This document shows positions 34,906 through 42,501 of a DNA stretch of 64,000 nt, piece after piece. A program made the position numbers and the translations under genes. The DNA is from Paludifilum halophilum (lineage in GTDB: Bacteria > Bacillota > Bacilli > Thermoactinomycetales > DSM-45169): positions 332,079 through 396,078 of the forward strand of contig NZ_NOWF01000003.1 of assembly GCF_002245355.1 (NCBI RefSeq). The letters run 5' to 3'. Within the stretch, counting starts at the first letter, position 1. Each line of letters begins with the position of its first letter. The notes under the pieces are model-generated. The model was not told the origin of the DNA. It was given only the letters and a program-made list of their open reading frames with translations, and did no database searches.

Positions 34906-34948
34906 GGCTACTTCAAATCATCCTTTCGTTAAGTATTTGGCCAACCTA

Positions 34949-35299
34949 CTAGTCATCCTCAACCCCTACCCAAATCCAAAAAGGTGTTTCATCCCGGAGT
35001 TCTTCTATTTCTCTTCTCCGAATCTGTTTGTATTTTTCACACCCCAGTACAGCCCCCAAAGGGGCCACCAAAAGTAAAGGGGATATGAAATAAAGAAGGA
35101 AAATACCTTCAAATAAAGCTAGGTTGAGTCCCGCAATACAAGCCCCCGCCCCCGCCATCGTCGAGCATTGGGCTATTTTTTCGGCCTTTGTCCACCATTC
35201 CTTTTTTCTGTACAGTTCTTCGCGATTCTTTTTATACTCTTCTCGTTCTTTATATATCTCTTCCAATTTCTCTTCGTACCTTTCTTTGTATGTTTTCAT
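34949..35299 (-). CDS. Membrane protein with N-terminal coiled coil
   Basis: 116 residues from the ATG at 35299 with GGATGG upstream. Charged coiled coil 1-45 (YEEKLEEIYKEREEYKKNRE), then two hydrophobic segments ~48-85, then a basic-acidic tail. Unknown; may act at the host membrane. Confidence 0.6.
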   Translation of the reverse strand: MKTYKERYEEKLEEIYKEREEYKKNREELYRKKEWWTKAEKIAQCSTMAGAGACIAGLNLALFEGIFLLYFISPLLLVAPLGAVLGCEKYKQIRRREIEELRDETPFWIWVGVEDD

Positions 35300-35390
35300 C
35301 CAACCATCCTTTCTTTTTCTTCTTCTGGCCCTCCATTCCGCCCATCCCAGTGGGATGGGCAGTAGCAAGGTCAGACCTCGGTGAGGTCTT

Positions 35391-35708
35391 TCATGACAGA
35401 CTCGTGGGCTCCCAGTATCTGTGTAAAATCCGAGGGACATTCATCAAGGCAGATGCTGTTTTGATGAACAATTCGTCTACACCGTGGACTTCGTCCACCT
35501 CAAAAATTTCCCTTTTCCCTTCCTCCGAAATAACTTCGAGCCACAAAGGCAAGTAAGGAAAGGGGAGGCGGTCGAACTTCTCCTCGTTCTCGTCAAGAGC
35601 GGAATCCATCTGCCCGTACAAGGCAAACGCCGCCTTTTCGTATGGTTGATACCCTCCCGAATCGAACTCCAACTCTTCTCCAATTTTGATTCTCAATTGA
35701 TATTTCAC
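35391..35708 (-). CDS. Unknown protein
   Basis: 105 residues, GAGGT upstream of the ATG at 35708. Beta-alpha composition (YQLRIKIGEELEFDSGG; LPLWLEVISEEGKREIFEV). No motif recognised. Member of the accessory run between the two operator-promoters. Confidence 0.55.
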   Translation of the reverse strand: MKYQLRIKIGEELEFDSGGYQPYEKAAFALYGQMDSALDENEEKFDRLPFPYLPLWLEVISEEGKREIFEVDEVHGVDELFIKTASALMNVPRILHRYWEPTSLS

Positions 35709-35772
35709 TATACCTCAATCCTTTCGTTTAAATTTAGTGTGCCGGGATAGGGCTCCCGGCGGGCCGTGGGAT

Positions 35773-36378
35773 TCAGCGTACGAATCGACGAACGGCTTCG
35801 ATTTGTCCGTCCTTATCCCGGATGACGTCGTTCGATGTGTCCGGGGAAAGAACATCCGTACGCCCCTCCTTTTGGGCGGCTGTCCGGACGATGAAGGAGA
35901 CCAAATAAACGACTCCTTCCTGCGGTTCCGGTAAACCTTCGATTTCCCCAAATTCTTGGGAAACTATTTCGATTCCGTTGACTTCGTCAACTTTTTCCTG
36001 CGAGGTTGCTACTCGGGCCGGTGTCTCTGCCTTTTCAAATGTTGTCCGGGTCCCGTCTTCGTGCTGAACCGTCAGGTCGTGAGGGGTAAGGTTGATGATT
36101 TTCATTTTCATTTCCTTTTCCTCCTCTTCGCGTGCTTCTTGTATTTCTTTCGCTTCTTCGATTTCCTCTTTGAACGCCTCAACTACCGCGTCGAACTCAT
36201 CTTCCTCCGCCGGGAAGTTGGCGGGGTTTTCGTCTTCCGGGTACACGGTGAAGTTTGTTGTCTCCTGGTCAAAATCGATTTCCACTAACACCAAATCTCC
36301 GTCTTTCACCTCCGCCAACCGTTCCGCGTCCGTCTCGAAATACCGCTTTGCCTCGATAGTGAAAGAAACTTTTTTCAT
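35773..36378 (-). CDS. Fusion protein: acidic N-terminal domain plus common phage domain
   Basis: 201 residues from ATG at 36378 (AAAGGACG upstream). Residues ~95-201 belong to a phage family that usually stands alone and begins MKIINLTPHDLTV; it shows ARVATSQEKVDEV, GLPEPQEGVVYLVS, RTDVLSPDTSNDVIRDKDGQ and RRFV. Residues 1-90 are an unrelated acidic domain with a helix of Glu/Lys repeats. The fused domain still has its own Met, so internal starts are possible. Function of both parts unknown. Confidence 0.65.
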   Translation of the reverse strand: MKKVSFTIEAKRYFETDAERLAEVKDGDLVLVEIDFDQETTNFTVYPEDENPANFPAEEDEFDAVVEAFKEEIEEAKEIQEAREEEEKEMKMKIINLTPHDLTVQHEDGTRTTFEKAETPARVATSQEKVDEVNGIEIVSQEFGEIEGLPEPQEGVVYLVSFIVRTAAQKEGRTDVLSPDTSNDVIRDKDGQIEAVRRFVR

Positions 36379-36430
36379 TTTACATCGTCCTTTCGGATAA
36401 GTTTTGCCGCGGTGTCCCGCTGACATCTTC

Positions 36431-36459
36431 ATAATATCATCGGCATTTACATTTGTAAA
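36431..36459 (-). promoter_or_regulatory. Operator-promoter for the gene at 35773
   Basis: Minus strand TTTACA (36454-36459), exactly 17 bp, TATTAT (36431-36436); dyad at 36446-36459 on the -35 box. Same geometry and same transcribed start as the promoter at 34813. Confidence 0.8.
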
Positions 36460-36504
36460 CCCTTTTTCGAAATTATTTTCGTATCATTTTTCGCATATGT
36501 ATTA

Positions 36505-36536
36505 CGAAAAGGGCAGGCTTTCGGGCCTGCCCTTTT
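36505..36536. terminator. Bidirectional terminator
   Basis: AAAAGGGCAGG and CCTGCCCTTTT flank CTTTCGGG. It follows the stop of the excalibur gene on the minus strand. Confidence 0.85.
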
Positions 36537-36555
36537 GGGAGGGTAAGTATTTTTG

Positions 36556-36972
36556 TTACTGCTCGACGCGACGACGGACGAAATAGAGAACAAGACCGGA
36601 AAGTGCCGTAACCCCGCCCACCAAGGAGAGGGTTATATCGTTTGTAGCTGTCTTGGGCATTTCCCCGCCTTTTTCTTCCTTGCCGCTGTCGGAGTCATTG
36701 GAATCATCGGAACTGTCGCCGTCACCGACGAACGACCCCGGCTCGTGGTCCGGAACAAAGCCCGCGAGGGTATCGCAGGCCAGGCCGTCGTTATCGCGGT
36801 CCAAGTCGTGCGGGTCCTTGGCAGGGCCTCCGTTTTCCTCGTAAAACCGTTGTGCATCTTCCCAGGCGGAGAAGTCGCTACAGTTCTTGTCGGCAGGAGA
36901 CGCGAACGCAGACACAGGAGCGAGAGCAAACACGAGTAAAAAAGCGGATACGATTCCGGCTATCTTTTTCAA
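36556..36972 (-). CDS. Secreted, sortase-anchored protein with excalibur calcium-binding domain
   Basis: 138 residues. Signal peptide 1-25 ending SAFA. Residues ~30-68 are an excalibur domain with the signature DLDRDNDGLACDTL and a paired Cys (NCSDF). A Ser/Asp linker leads to MPKTATN (LPxTG-like), a hydrophobic helix and RRRVEQ, i.e. a cell-wall sorting signal. The product would sit on the surface of the lysogen. It is on the minus strand between modules and looks like a lysogenic-conversion gene. Confidence 0.8.
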   Translation of the reverse strand: MKKIAGIVSAFLLVFALAPVSAFASPADKNCSDFSAWEDAQRFYEENGGPAKDPHDLDRDNDGLACDTLAGFVPDHEPGSFVGDGDSSDDSNDSDSGKEEKGGEMPKTATNDITLSLVGGVTALSGLVLYFVRRRVEQ

Positions 36973-37080
36973 ACCTATTACCTCCTAAGTTAACCCCTCC
37001 CATATCAGTTATTCGAAGGACAAGGTATTTTTCTGTCCATTTTAGAGAAAAAATTTCCGCATTTCTTGCAGATACATAAA

Positions 37081-37105
37081 AGGCCCCGCCGCAATGGGCG
37101 GGACG
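37081..37105 (-). terminator. Terminator of the nucleotide-metabolism operon
   Basis: On the minus strand GTCCCGCC-CATTGC-GGCGGGGC followed by CTTTT, directly after the thyX stop. Confidence 0.75.
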
Positions 37106-37106
37106 G

Positions 37107-37820
37107 TTATTTTACGAGCTCTTCCAAGGAACGCGGAAAGTCTTTACGGGCCAGGACGTCAACAGCTTGGGCGTACCCCTGGATTTCCTTTTGCGCGTCA
37201 TGAGCCAAGCGCTGGTTCAGGAAGTGGGCGACGCCCTGGAGGCTCGAGGTCCAATACCAGCGGACGTACATCCCGTAGGCAGGGAGGAACAGGCGGGCCT
37301 GCTCCGCGCAGATACCAACCTCAAGGGCTTCGCGATACAAACGTTCGCCTTCGTTGATGAATCGGATTAATTTTCCAGAAATCTCTATCCCATCTACGGT
37401 ATCGACCGGGTCCCCGCTCCCCTGCTTGCTGTTCTCCGGAGCCTGCCGCCACTCATCCGGAGCGAGAATATAGAACGTGGGCTCCTCCGTGACGTAACGG
37501 CGGGAGGATTCGTTCCAGGCGACCATGTTGTCCTGGTGACTCGACCCCACTACGTACTTCCACCACTGTCTCGCGACCATTAACGGAGCGTAAATCTCAA
37601 ACTGGAGGGAAGCATGCCGGAAGGGAGACGTATGTCCCTCACGTGCCAGGAACCGGATAAGCCTCTCGTCCCTTTCGTCCAGCTCTTCCTTTTGTTTGTC
37701 GTAAGACACACGAGCGGCATTCACGACAGTTAAGTCGTCGCCCATAGTGTCAACCATTCGTACGTATCCTTTGTCGAGAACCTTTACCGTGGGCTTCCCT
37801 TTGATTTCGATAATTTCCAT
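37107..37820 (-). CDS. thyX: Flavin-dependent thymidylate synthase with altered RHR motif
   Basis: 237 residues. ThyX features: AARVSY (35-40), GHTSPFRHASLQFEI (62-76), RQWWK (84-88) and NESSRRYV (103-110), ARLFLPAYG and WYWTSSLQGVAHFLNQRL. The canonical RHR-x7-Ser signature is not there; the place reads RQWWKYVVGSSHQDN with an extra ~7 residues before NES. ThyX makes dTMP from dUMP with methylene-folate, FAD and NADPH. Last gene of the operon. A fragment of a second thyX lies 1.2 kb upstream. Confidence 0.85.
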   Translation of the reverse strand: MEIIEIKGKPTVKVLDKGYVRMVDTMGDDLTVVNAARVSYDKQKEELDERDERLIRFLAREGHTSPFRHASLQFEIYAPLMVARQWWKYVVGSSHQDNMVAWNESSRRYVTEEPTFYILAPDEWRQAPENSKQGSGDPVDTVDGIEISGKLIRFINEGERLYREALEVGICAEQARLFLPAYGMYVRWYWTSSLQGVAHFLNQRLAHDAQKEIQGYAQAVDVLARKDFPRSLEELVK

Positions 37821-37825
37821 ACGAA

Positions 37826-39004
37826 TTACTCCCCCTGCTCGCCCAGGCGGGCGCGCGTAATTTCGACGTACTCTTCCTCGCGTTCAATTCCGACATAATA
37901 AAAACCCTCGCGCTTTGCGGCTACGAGGGTCGAACCGGACCCCGCGAAAGGGTCGAAAACGATTCCTCCCGGCGGTGTGATGAGTCGGACCAACCACGCC
38001 ATAAGGTCGATAGGTTTAACGGTCGGATGGGTATTGCGGTTATACGTTTTCTTCCCGCGCCAGTCTCTGCTTCGGTCTTTCTTGCTCGCTTTTTTACTCA
38101 GTTCCTGCGTCGTGACGTTGAAGTATTTGCTATAAAATTGGCCATCTTCAAGGGTGATGCAGTTAGCGGGGAAACGTCCTTCCGGTTTCTTGAAATCTTC
38201 GACTTTACGTTCTCTGATTTTAAAAGTCGGCGTTCCAGTCAAACCATTTTCCCCTCCACGTGAATTTCTTCTGGTGTCTTCATTCGGGTCAGTAAATTCA
38301 ATCCGACACCCATCCACATTAATAGCCCCGGTGCCGTACCGCTCCGCCGTATCACATACCGTCCCGCCCAACGGTTTCCGGCATAGGATAATCGGCTCAT
38401 GCGCGGGCTTCAACGCCGTCCCCCATCCATCCCATTTTTGGGCAAGGTCGGTGGCGGGTAACGTAATGGGCGTCCCGAATCCGTTGTATTTGCTTCCGCT
38501 AACTGGGTCCCACGTTTTGTTGTGATTGAAATTAGGCTTCCTTACGCTCCCGTCATAGGCGGTTAGTTTTTGGCCGATAACCTCCCGCTCCGCTCCCGCC
38601 CGCTTGTCAAACGCCTTCCCCACGTCCATGCTCTTCGGAAACCCGCTGAAATAAAGCCACTCGATAACGTCCCGCACTTCGAACCCGGCCAGGCGCAGGG
38701 ATATCGTCATGAGGTCTTGCGTCCGCGTCCCTGCGAAGCATAGGACGTGACCGCCCGGCTTCAGTATGCGGAAAACCTCTTTCCACACGGACGGCCCCGG
38801 AACGAAGGAATCCCAGGACTTCCCCATGAACCCTCCGCCCCGGTGCTCGTAGTCCTCACCGGCCAGCCACTTCGTCAGTACTTCCGTTATATCTGGTTCT
38901 TTGCCGAGCCCGTAAGGCGGGTCCGTTACGACCGCGTCGATACTATCGGCGTGCATGTTCTTAATCTCCTCGAGACAATCGCCGTTAAGCACTACGTTTT
39001 TCAT
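37826..39004 (-). CDS. DNA N6-adenine/N4-cytosine methyltransferase (beta type)
   Basis: 392 residues, GGGGGAGC before the ATG. Catalytic motif IV DPPYGLG at ~28-34, motif [10 protein letters not shown] near 360-370, i.e. the order of beta-class enzymes. The central ~150 residues would form the target-recognition part. Base specificity cannot be read. It protects phage DNA from restriction or regulates it; a second, C5-type methyltransferase is next but one. Confidence 0.85.
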   Translation of the reverse strand: MKNVVLNGDCLEEIKNMHADSIDAVVTDPPYGLGKEPDITEVLTKWLAGEDYEHRGGGFMGKSWDSFVPGPSVWKEVFRILKPGGHVLCFAGTRTQDLMTISLRLAGFEVRDVIEWLYFSGFPKSMDVGKAFDKRAGAEREVIGQKLTAYDGSVRKPNFNHNKTWDPVSGSKYNGFGTPITLPATDLAQKWDGWGTALKPAHEPIILCRKPLGGTVCDTAERYGTGAINVDGCRIEFTDPNEDTRRNSRGGENGLTGTPTFKIRERKVEDFKKPEGRFPANCITLEDGQFYSKYFNVTTQELSKKASKKDRSRDWRGKKTYNRNTHPTVKPIDLMAWLVRLITPPGGIVFDPFAGSGSTLVAAKREGFYYVGIEREEEYVEITRARLGEQGE

Positions 39005-39300
39005 TCAGCTCCCCCTTGGATTCGATAAGTTTTTCGATATGGCCGTTAACAATCGTTCCGGACCAGCTCCCAAACTTTACGTACCGTTGGGACTGTACCG
39101 AAAAGCTCATATGCCTATGCCGCGTAAGTTGAGCGAGCGCAGAGCGTGAAAGACCTTCGATAGCGAACGTATAATTAAGGTGCTCGACCATCGACGTATG
39201 GCGGGACCTCCAGTTCTAGCTCCTCCACCAGTTTCTGAGCGAATTTCTCCGACATTTGAGTATATCCGATAAGCGTTACGTTAAGCTCCGTACGACTCAT
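38985..39300 (-). pseudogene. thyX: Broken second thyX (N-terminal fragment)
   Basis: Two overlapping frames. The first (39175-39300, 41 residues, MSRTELNVTLIGYTQ...) starts in ATGA overlap with the methyltransferase stop and carries the usual first strand of ThyX. The second (38985-39191) reads [20 protein letters not shown] then [18 protein letters not shown], which contains the canonical RHR-x7-Ser signature, and then ends after ~35 more residues. About 40 residues between the parts and the C-terminal half are missing. It overlaps the next gene start. Confidence 0.7.
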
Positions 39301-40832
39301 TCGGTTTCCCCCTCTTTTTCTTGTAATTTTTCGTTAATCTGTTCCGCAAGAGCACGCCCCAAATACCACGCCACGCGGGACGGCACGCCATTCCCCACGA
39401 TTCTATATTGCGCACTGAGGCTAATATCGTCGGGGAATACGTGCCAGTCCGGTACGGATTGAATGCGTAGGCATTCCCGCACCGTGAACCGTCTGGGTGC
39501 CCTGTCGGGATGCTGTGGCTGTCCGCTTTTCGGTGTCCAGCAGTCTTTTTTGGTATGATTCACAGGGACACCCGGGTGAAGCTGACATGACAGCTTTTGC
39601 ATCGGCGTGGTGGTAATGGCTCCCGCCGGTTCGTTCCAGTCTCTTTTCCGTAACCTGTTTGTACTTCCGCCGCCTTTGGGAATTCGCCCGTTCCAGCTCT
39701 CCAACTGTTCTTCTTCGCTTAAACTGCGCCAGTTTCCACCGGGCGGTATCTTAAGCGCCCATGGTTTTTCGTCGTTCCGCAGTCCGTAACCAGTGTGATT
39801 TATTAACGACGGGTCGAATCCCTCAATATTTCCGTGGTGCTCGCTACGGATAGTTGGGGAAGGGTTCCACGGATTTACCAGCTTATCCCCTTGACTGCCG
39901 TCTCCTCTAAACTTTGCTTTACTCCGTCCTCCGTTTACTTGTTTTTCCGGCTCCGGTAAATCCCCGATAGCATCCCGTAATACTTTTGTTCGGTAGTCCT
40001 CCGGCTCAGGATTCGGGAAGGCAAAAGAAAAGCCGAAGTCTTTACGAACCCCGACGATAAATACCCGCTCTCGTTTTTGTGCGACACCATAATCCCAAGC
40101 GTTAATCAACTTCCAGCTAACCGCGTACCCCATACGGTCGAACTCTTCGAGGAGCTTATCGAAGGTATGTCGGTGCCGTTTTCCGATTAACCCCTTAACA
40201 TTCTCAAATATAAAAGCTTTCGGCTGCTTCTTCTCGATAATGTTAAGGTATGCGAAAACTAACTTACCTCGCTCGCCTTCTTCTCCGGCTCCTTTGCCGG
40301 CCGCGCTGTAGTCCTGGCAAGGCGGTCCACCTGCGATAACATCTACGTCGGGAATATCCGCAGGGTCAATCGTAGTAATATCGCCATGTACGACGTGACC
40401 GCCGAGGTTATGGCGGTATGCTTGAACCGCCCGTTTATCGAAATCGTTCGCCCAGACAATATTAAAGCCGGACTCTTTCAGTCCGACCGCCATCAATCCG
40501 CCCCCGCAGAACAACTCCGCAACGGTTAAACCGTTGCGGGGTTGTGTGGGTGTTACGTTATATTTCATGTATGCGCCCCTTTCCGGCAACAAACCGGGAT
40601 GTAAATAACAAGTCGCCTTAGACATCGGAGAAGTAACGATAGTAGTCGACGGTTCATCCCAAGAAAAACGGCGAAGGTATCCGCTTTTTCCGCCGCCGCT
40701 TTTATATGCGCCTTTCATGAAATCGCGCTGCTCGTCTTCGGATAATGACCGCCAATTCCCTCCCGGAGGTATTTTGTGCGCGAACGGCTCCTCATCATTT
40801 CGGAGACCAAATCCGTAGTGGTTCGCTAACAT
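39297..40832 (-). CDS. dcm: C5-cytosine DNA methyltransferase with duplicated C-terminal segment at its N-terminus
   Basis: 511 residues; the ATG at 40832 has a perfect AGGAGGG. A standard enzyme runs from ~102: FCGGG (108), GGPPCQDYS (168-176, catalytic Cys172), ENVKG (210), QKRER (252), target-recognition region and RIVGNGVP (477-484). Residues 4-81 repeat residues 345-421 with roughly 55-60% identity, including PPGGNWRSLS and a CxLHPG end. A methionine at residue 89 could start a normal enzyme. It methylates cytosine carbon 5. Confidence 0.9.
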   Translation of the reverse strand: MLANHYGFGLRNDEEPFAHKIPPGGNWRSLSEDEQRDFMKGAYKSGGGKSGYLRRFSWDEPSTTIVTSPMSKATCYLHPGLLPERGAYMKYNVTPTQPRNGLTVAELFCGGGLMAVGLKESGFNIVWANDFDKRAVQAYRHNLGGHVVHGDITTIDPADIPDVDVIAGGPPCQDYSAAGKGAGEEGERGKLVFAYLNIIEKKQPKAFIFENVKGLIGKRHRHTFDKLLEEFDRMGYAVSWKLINAWDYGVAQKRERVFIVGVRKDFGFSFAFPNPEPEDYRTKVLRDAIGDLPEPEKQVNGGRSKAKFRGDGSQGDKLVNPWNPSPTIRSEHHGNIEGFDPSLINHTGYGLRNDEKPWALKIPPGGNWRSLSEEEQLESWNGRIPKGGGSTNRLRKRDWNEPAGAITTTPMQKLSCQLHPGVPVNHTKKDCWTPKSGQPQHPDRAPRRFTVRECLRIQSVPDWHVFPDDISLSAQYRIVGNGVPSRVAWYLGRALAEQINEKLQEKEGETE

Positions 40833-40842
40833 CTTTTCCCTC

Positions 40843-41052
40843 CTAACCCTCGGCTCGATAGAAGGCGGTAACTATAACTACCGGCCAGAGAAGCGCCATA
40901 AAGACCGCCAAGAAAACGAAGCCTACCACGTAAAATTTAGCGTGCTCACTCTCCGGCACCCCCTTCGCTTCAAGTGCATTCTCGATGGCTTTAGGCGCAA
41001 CCAGGCCCGCCAGCACCAAGCCGATAAAGAAGTAAATTAACAGATAGAGCAT
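40843..41052 (-). CDS. Small membrane protein, two helices
   Basis: 69 residues, GGGGGAC upstream. Hydrophobic segments at ~2-20 and ~45-66. It lies in the methyltransferase/dUTPase operon. Unknown. Confidence 0.55.
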   Translation of the reverse strand: MLYLLIYFFIGLVLAGLVAPKAIENALEAKGVPESEHAKFYVVGFVFLAVFMALLWPVVIVTAFYRAEG

Positions 41053-41064
41053 TACGTGTCCCCC

Positions 41065-41274
41065 TTATTTGCAGTCCTTACGGAAACAATATTTTTCCTT
41101 CCACATATCACCCTCGGCGACGAATATTTCCTCGTGATAAGGCTCCTGTGGTGGAAACATACGGCCGCATTTATAGCAGGTCCAAGGAAAGAAGCGGTTA
41201 CGCTTTCCCTCCTGCGCCTCCCTTTTCTCGCGTTCTAGCTTCCGGTTATGCCGTTCGATTAACCAGTCCCACAT
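41065..41274 (-). CDS. Small zinc-ribbon protein
   Basis: 69 residues with GGAGG-like site upstream. Basic helix, then CYKCGRMF...CFRKDC, four Cys that can bind zinc. Unknown function. Confidence 0.6.
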   Translation of the reverse strand: MWDWLIERHNRKLEREKREAQEGKRNRFFPWTCYKCGRMFPPQEPYHEEIFVAEGDMWKEKYCFRKDCK

Positions 41275-41288
41275 AATGGAGACCCTCC

Positions 41289-41873
41289 TTATTTACGCGT
41301 GCCAGTGCTCCCGAATCCGCCCTCTCCCCGCTTGGTACCGGACAGCTCGTCGGACTCGACGAACAGCGCACGCATAACGGGAACGATAACGCCTTGAGCT
41401 ACGCGGTCTCCCTTACGGATAAGGTGAGTACCTTTTCTATAACGGGCGATATCATCGTGAGGCGCTACGCCGTTTATGTCGTATACCTGAGTGAGAGGGC
41501 CGCAAAAAATGGTATTTTCGAACATCATAAAAACCTCCCCGCGGTAGTCCGAGTCGATAGTACCTACCGCGTTAGGGAGGCGAAGGTTAGTCCGTTTAGC
41601 GATACCGGACCTCATACGTACTTGCATTTCGTATCCGACCGGGATTTCGAAAGCCAGACCGGTAGGTACCAGCTTAGTTTCTCCCGGCTCGATAACGACG
41701 TCCTCCGCGGCTACCAGGTCGAACCCGGCGGAACCGTACGTCGCGTACTGAGGGATAACAGCGTCCTCCTTAACCTTCTTAACCTTTACCCGTACGTCGT
41801 AGGGCTTCTTAACCCACTGGCCCGCCCTGTTCTGCTTGTAGTACTCCCGCTCCGGATAGTTGTAGCCACTCAT
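41289..41873 (-). CDS. dut: dUTP diphosphatase
   Basis: 194 residues. All five trimeric dUTPase motifs: AGFDL, RMRSGIAKR, GTIDSDYRGEV, GDRVAQGV and RGEGGFGSTG. It turns dUTP into dUMP, the substrate of ThyX, and keeps uracil out of phage DNA. An insertion of ~25 residues (FCGPLTQVYDINGVAPHDDI) between motifs III and IV is unusual. N-terminal ~25 residues are extra. Confidence 0.9.
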   Translation of the reverse strand: MSGYNYPEREYYKQNRAGQWVKKPYDVRVKVKKVKEDAVIPQYATYGSAGFDLVAAEDVVIEPGETKLVPTGLAFEIPVGYEMQVRMRSGIAKRTNLRLPNAVGTIDSDYRGEVFMMFENTIFCGPLTQVYDINGVAPHDDIARYRKGTHLIRKGDRVAQGVIVPVMRALFVESDELSGTKRGEGGFGSTGTRK

Positions 41874-41891
41874 ACCCGTAATTCCCCCTTG

Positions 41892-42191
41892 TTATTTTTC
41901 GTGTAAATAAAGAACCCGCCGGGCGGCTTGCTCAACCTCCGGCAGGTGTAAGGGTAAATCGAAACCGGTAACCGACTCGCCGAAGTCCGCGAAGTATTCC
42001 GCGTATTCTACTTCGGCGGCGATTTCCGGGTATTTCGTTTGCAGTTCGGCCAGCTCCCGCGCCCATCCGTCATATTGGCCGTCGGAAACTATGCTCGTAT
42101 TCATCCGGTAATAGAGAAACGAGTGAATGAGAACCTGCCGCCGACGTCGTCGAATAAGCCCTAGTATCTCGTTAGTCGATTTCGTCGGCAT
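41892..42191 (-). CDS. LigA Ia domain-like small protein
   Basis: 99 residues from the ATG at 42191. RRRRQVLIHSFLYYRMNTSIVSDGQYDGWARELAEL resembles the Ia domain of NAD-dependent DNA ligase (HNYRYYVLDDPEISDAEYD-type pattern), known as a stand-alone phage protein. No adenylation domain follows, so it is not a ligase itself. It overlaps the end of the phoH remnant. Confidence 0.65.
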   Translation of the reverse strand: MPTKSTNEILGLIRRRRRQVLIHSFLYYRMNTSIVSDGQYDGWARELAELQTKYPEIAAEVEYAEYFADFGESVTGFDLPLHLPEVEQAARRVLYLHEK

Positions 42192-42435
42192 CGTTCGCCA
42201 ACCTTCCGCGGAAGTTAGTAAGCTCGCAAACCTTCGCGTAATCCTTGTCCCGGAAATGCTCGATATAAGGAGCGAATCCGGACCGCTCCGGGTTAGGGAG
42301 GTCACACTGGCCGGTATGCCCGATAAGGATAACCCGTGCGTCATCGTGGACCTGCGTTAAGACCTTCCGTAAATCGCTCTTAGTAAAGTTTTGCGCCTCG
42401 TCGAGCCGAGACCGTAAAACATTTCGCTTTGCGAC
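42172..42435 (-). pseudogene. phoH: C-terminal remnant of a PhoH-like ATPase
   Basis: The frame ending at 42172 reads LDEAQNFTKSDLRKVLTQV, VILIGHTGQCDLPNPERSG, FAPYIEHF and LTNFRG, all PhoH signatures starting at Walker B. No start codon exists in this frame and the P-loop half is missing. A start with AAAGGAG at 42453 reads another frame and stops after 29 codons. So a deletion and frameshift have destroyed the gene. Confidence 0.65.
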
Positions 42436-42477
42436 GGTAGGGGCATGAGCGTTTCTCCTTTCGGTAGTGGGTAAATG

Positions 42478-42500
42478 AAAAAGGAGACCCGAAGGCCTCC
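42478..42500 (-). terminator. Terminator of the ribonucleotide reductase gene
   Basis: On the minus strand GGAGGCC-TTCG-GGTCTCC followed by TTTTT, overlapping the end of the gene. Confidence 0.85.
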
Positions 42501-42501
42501 A

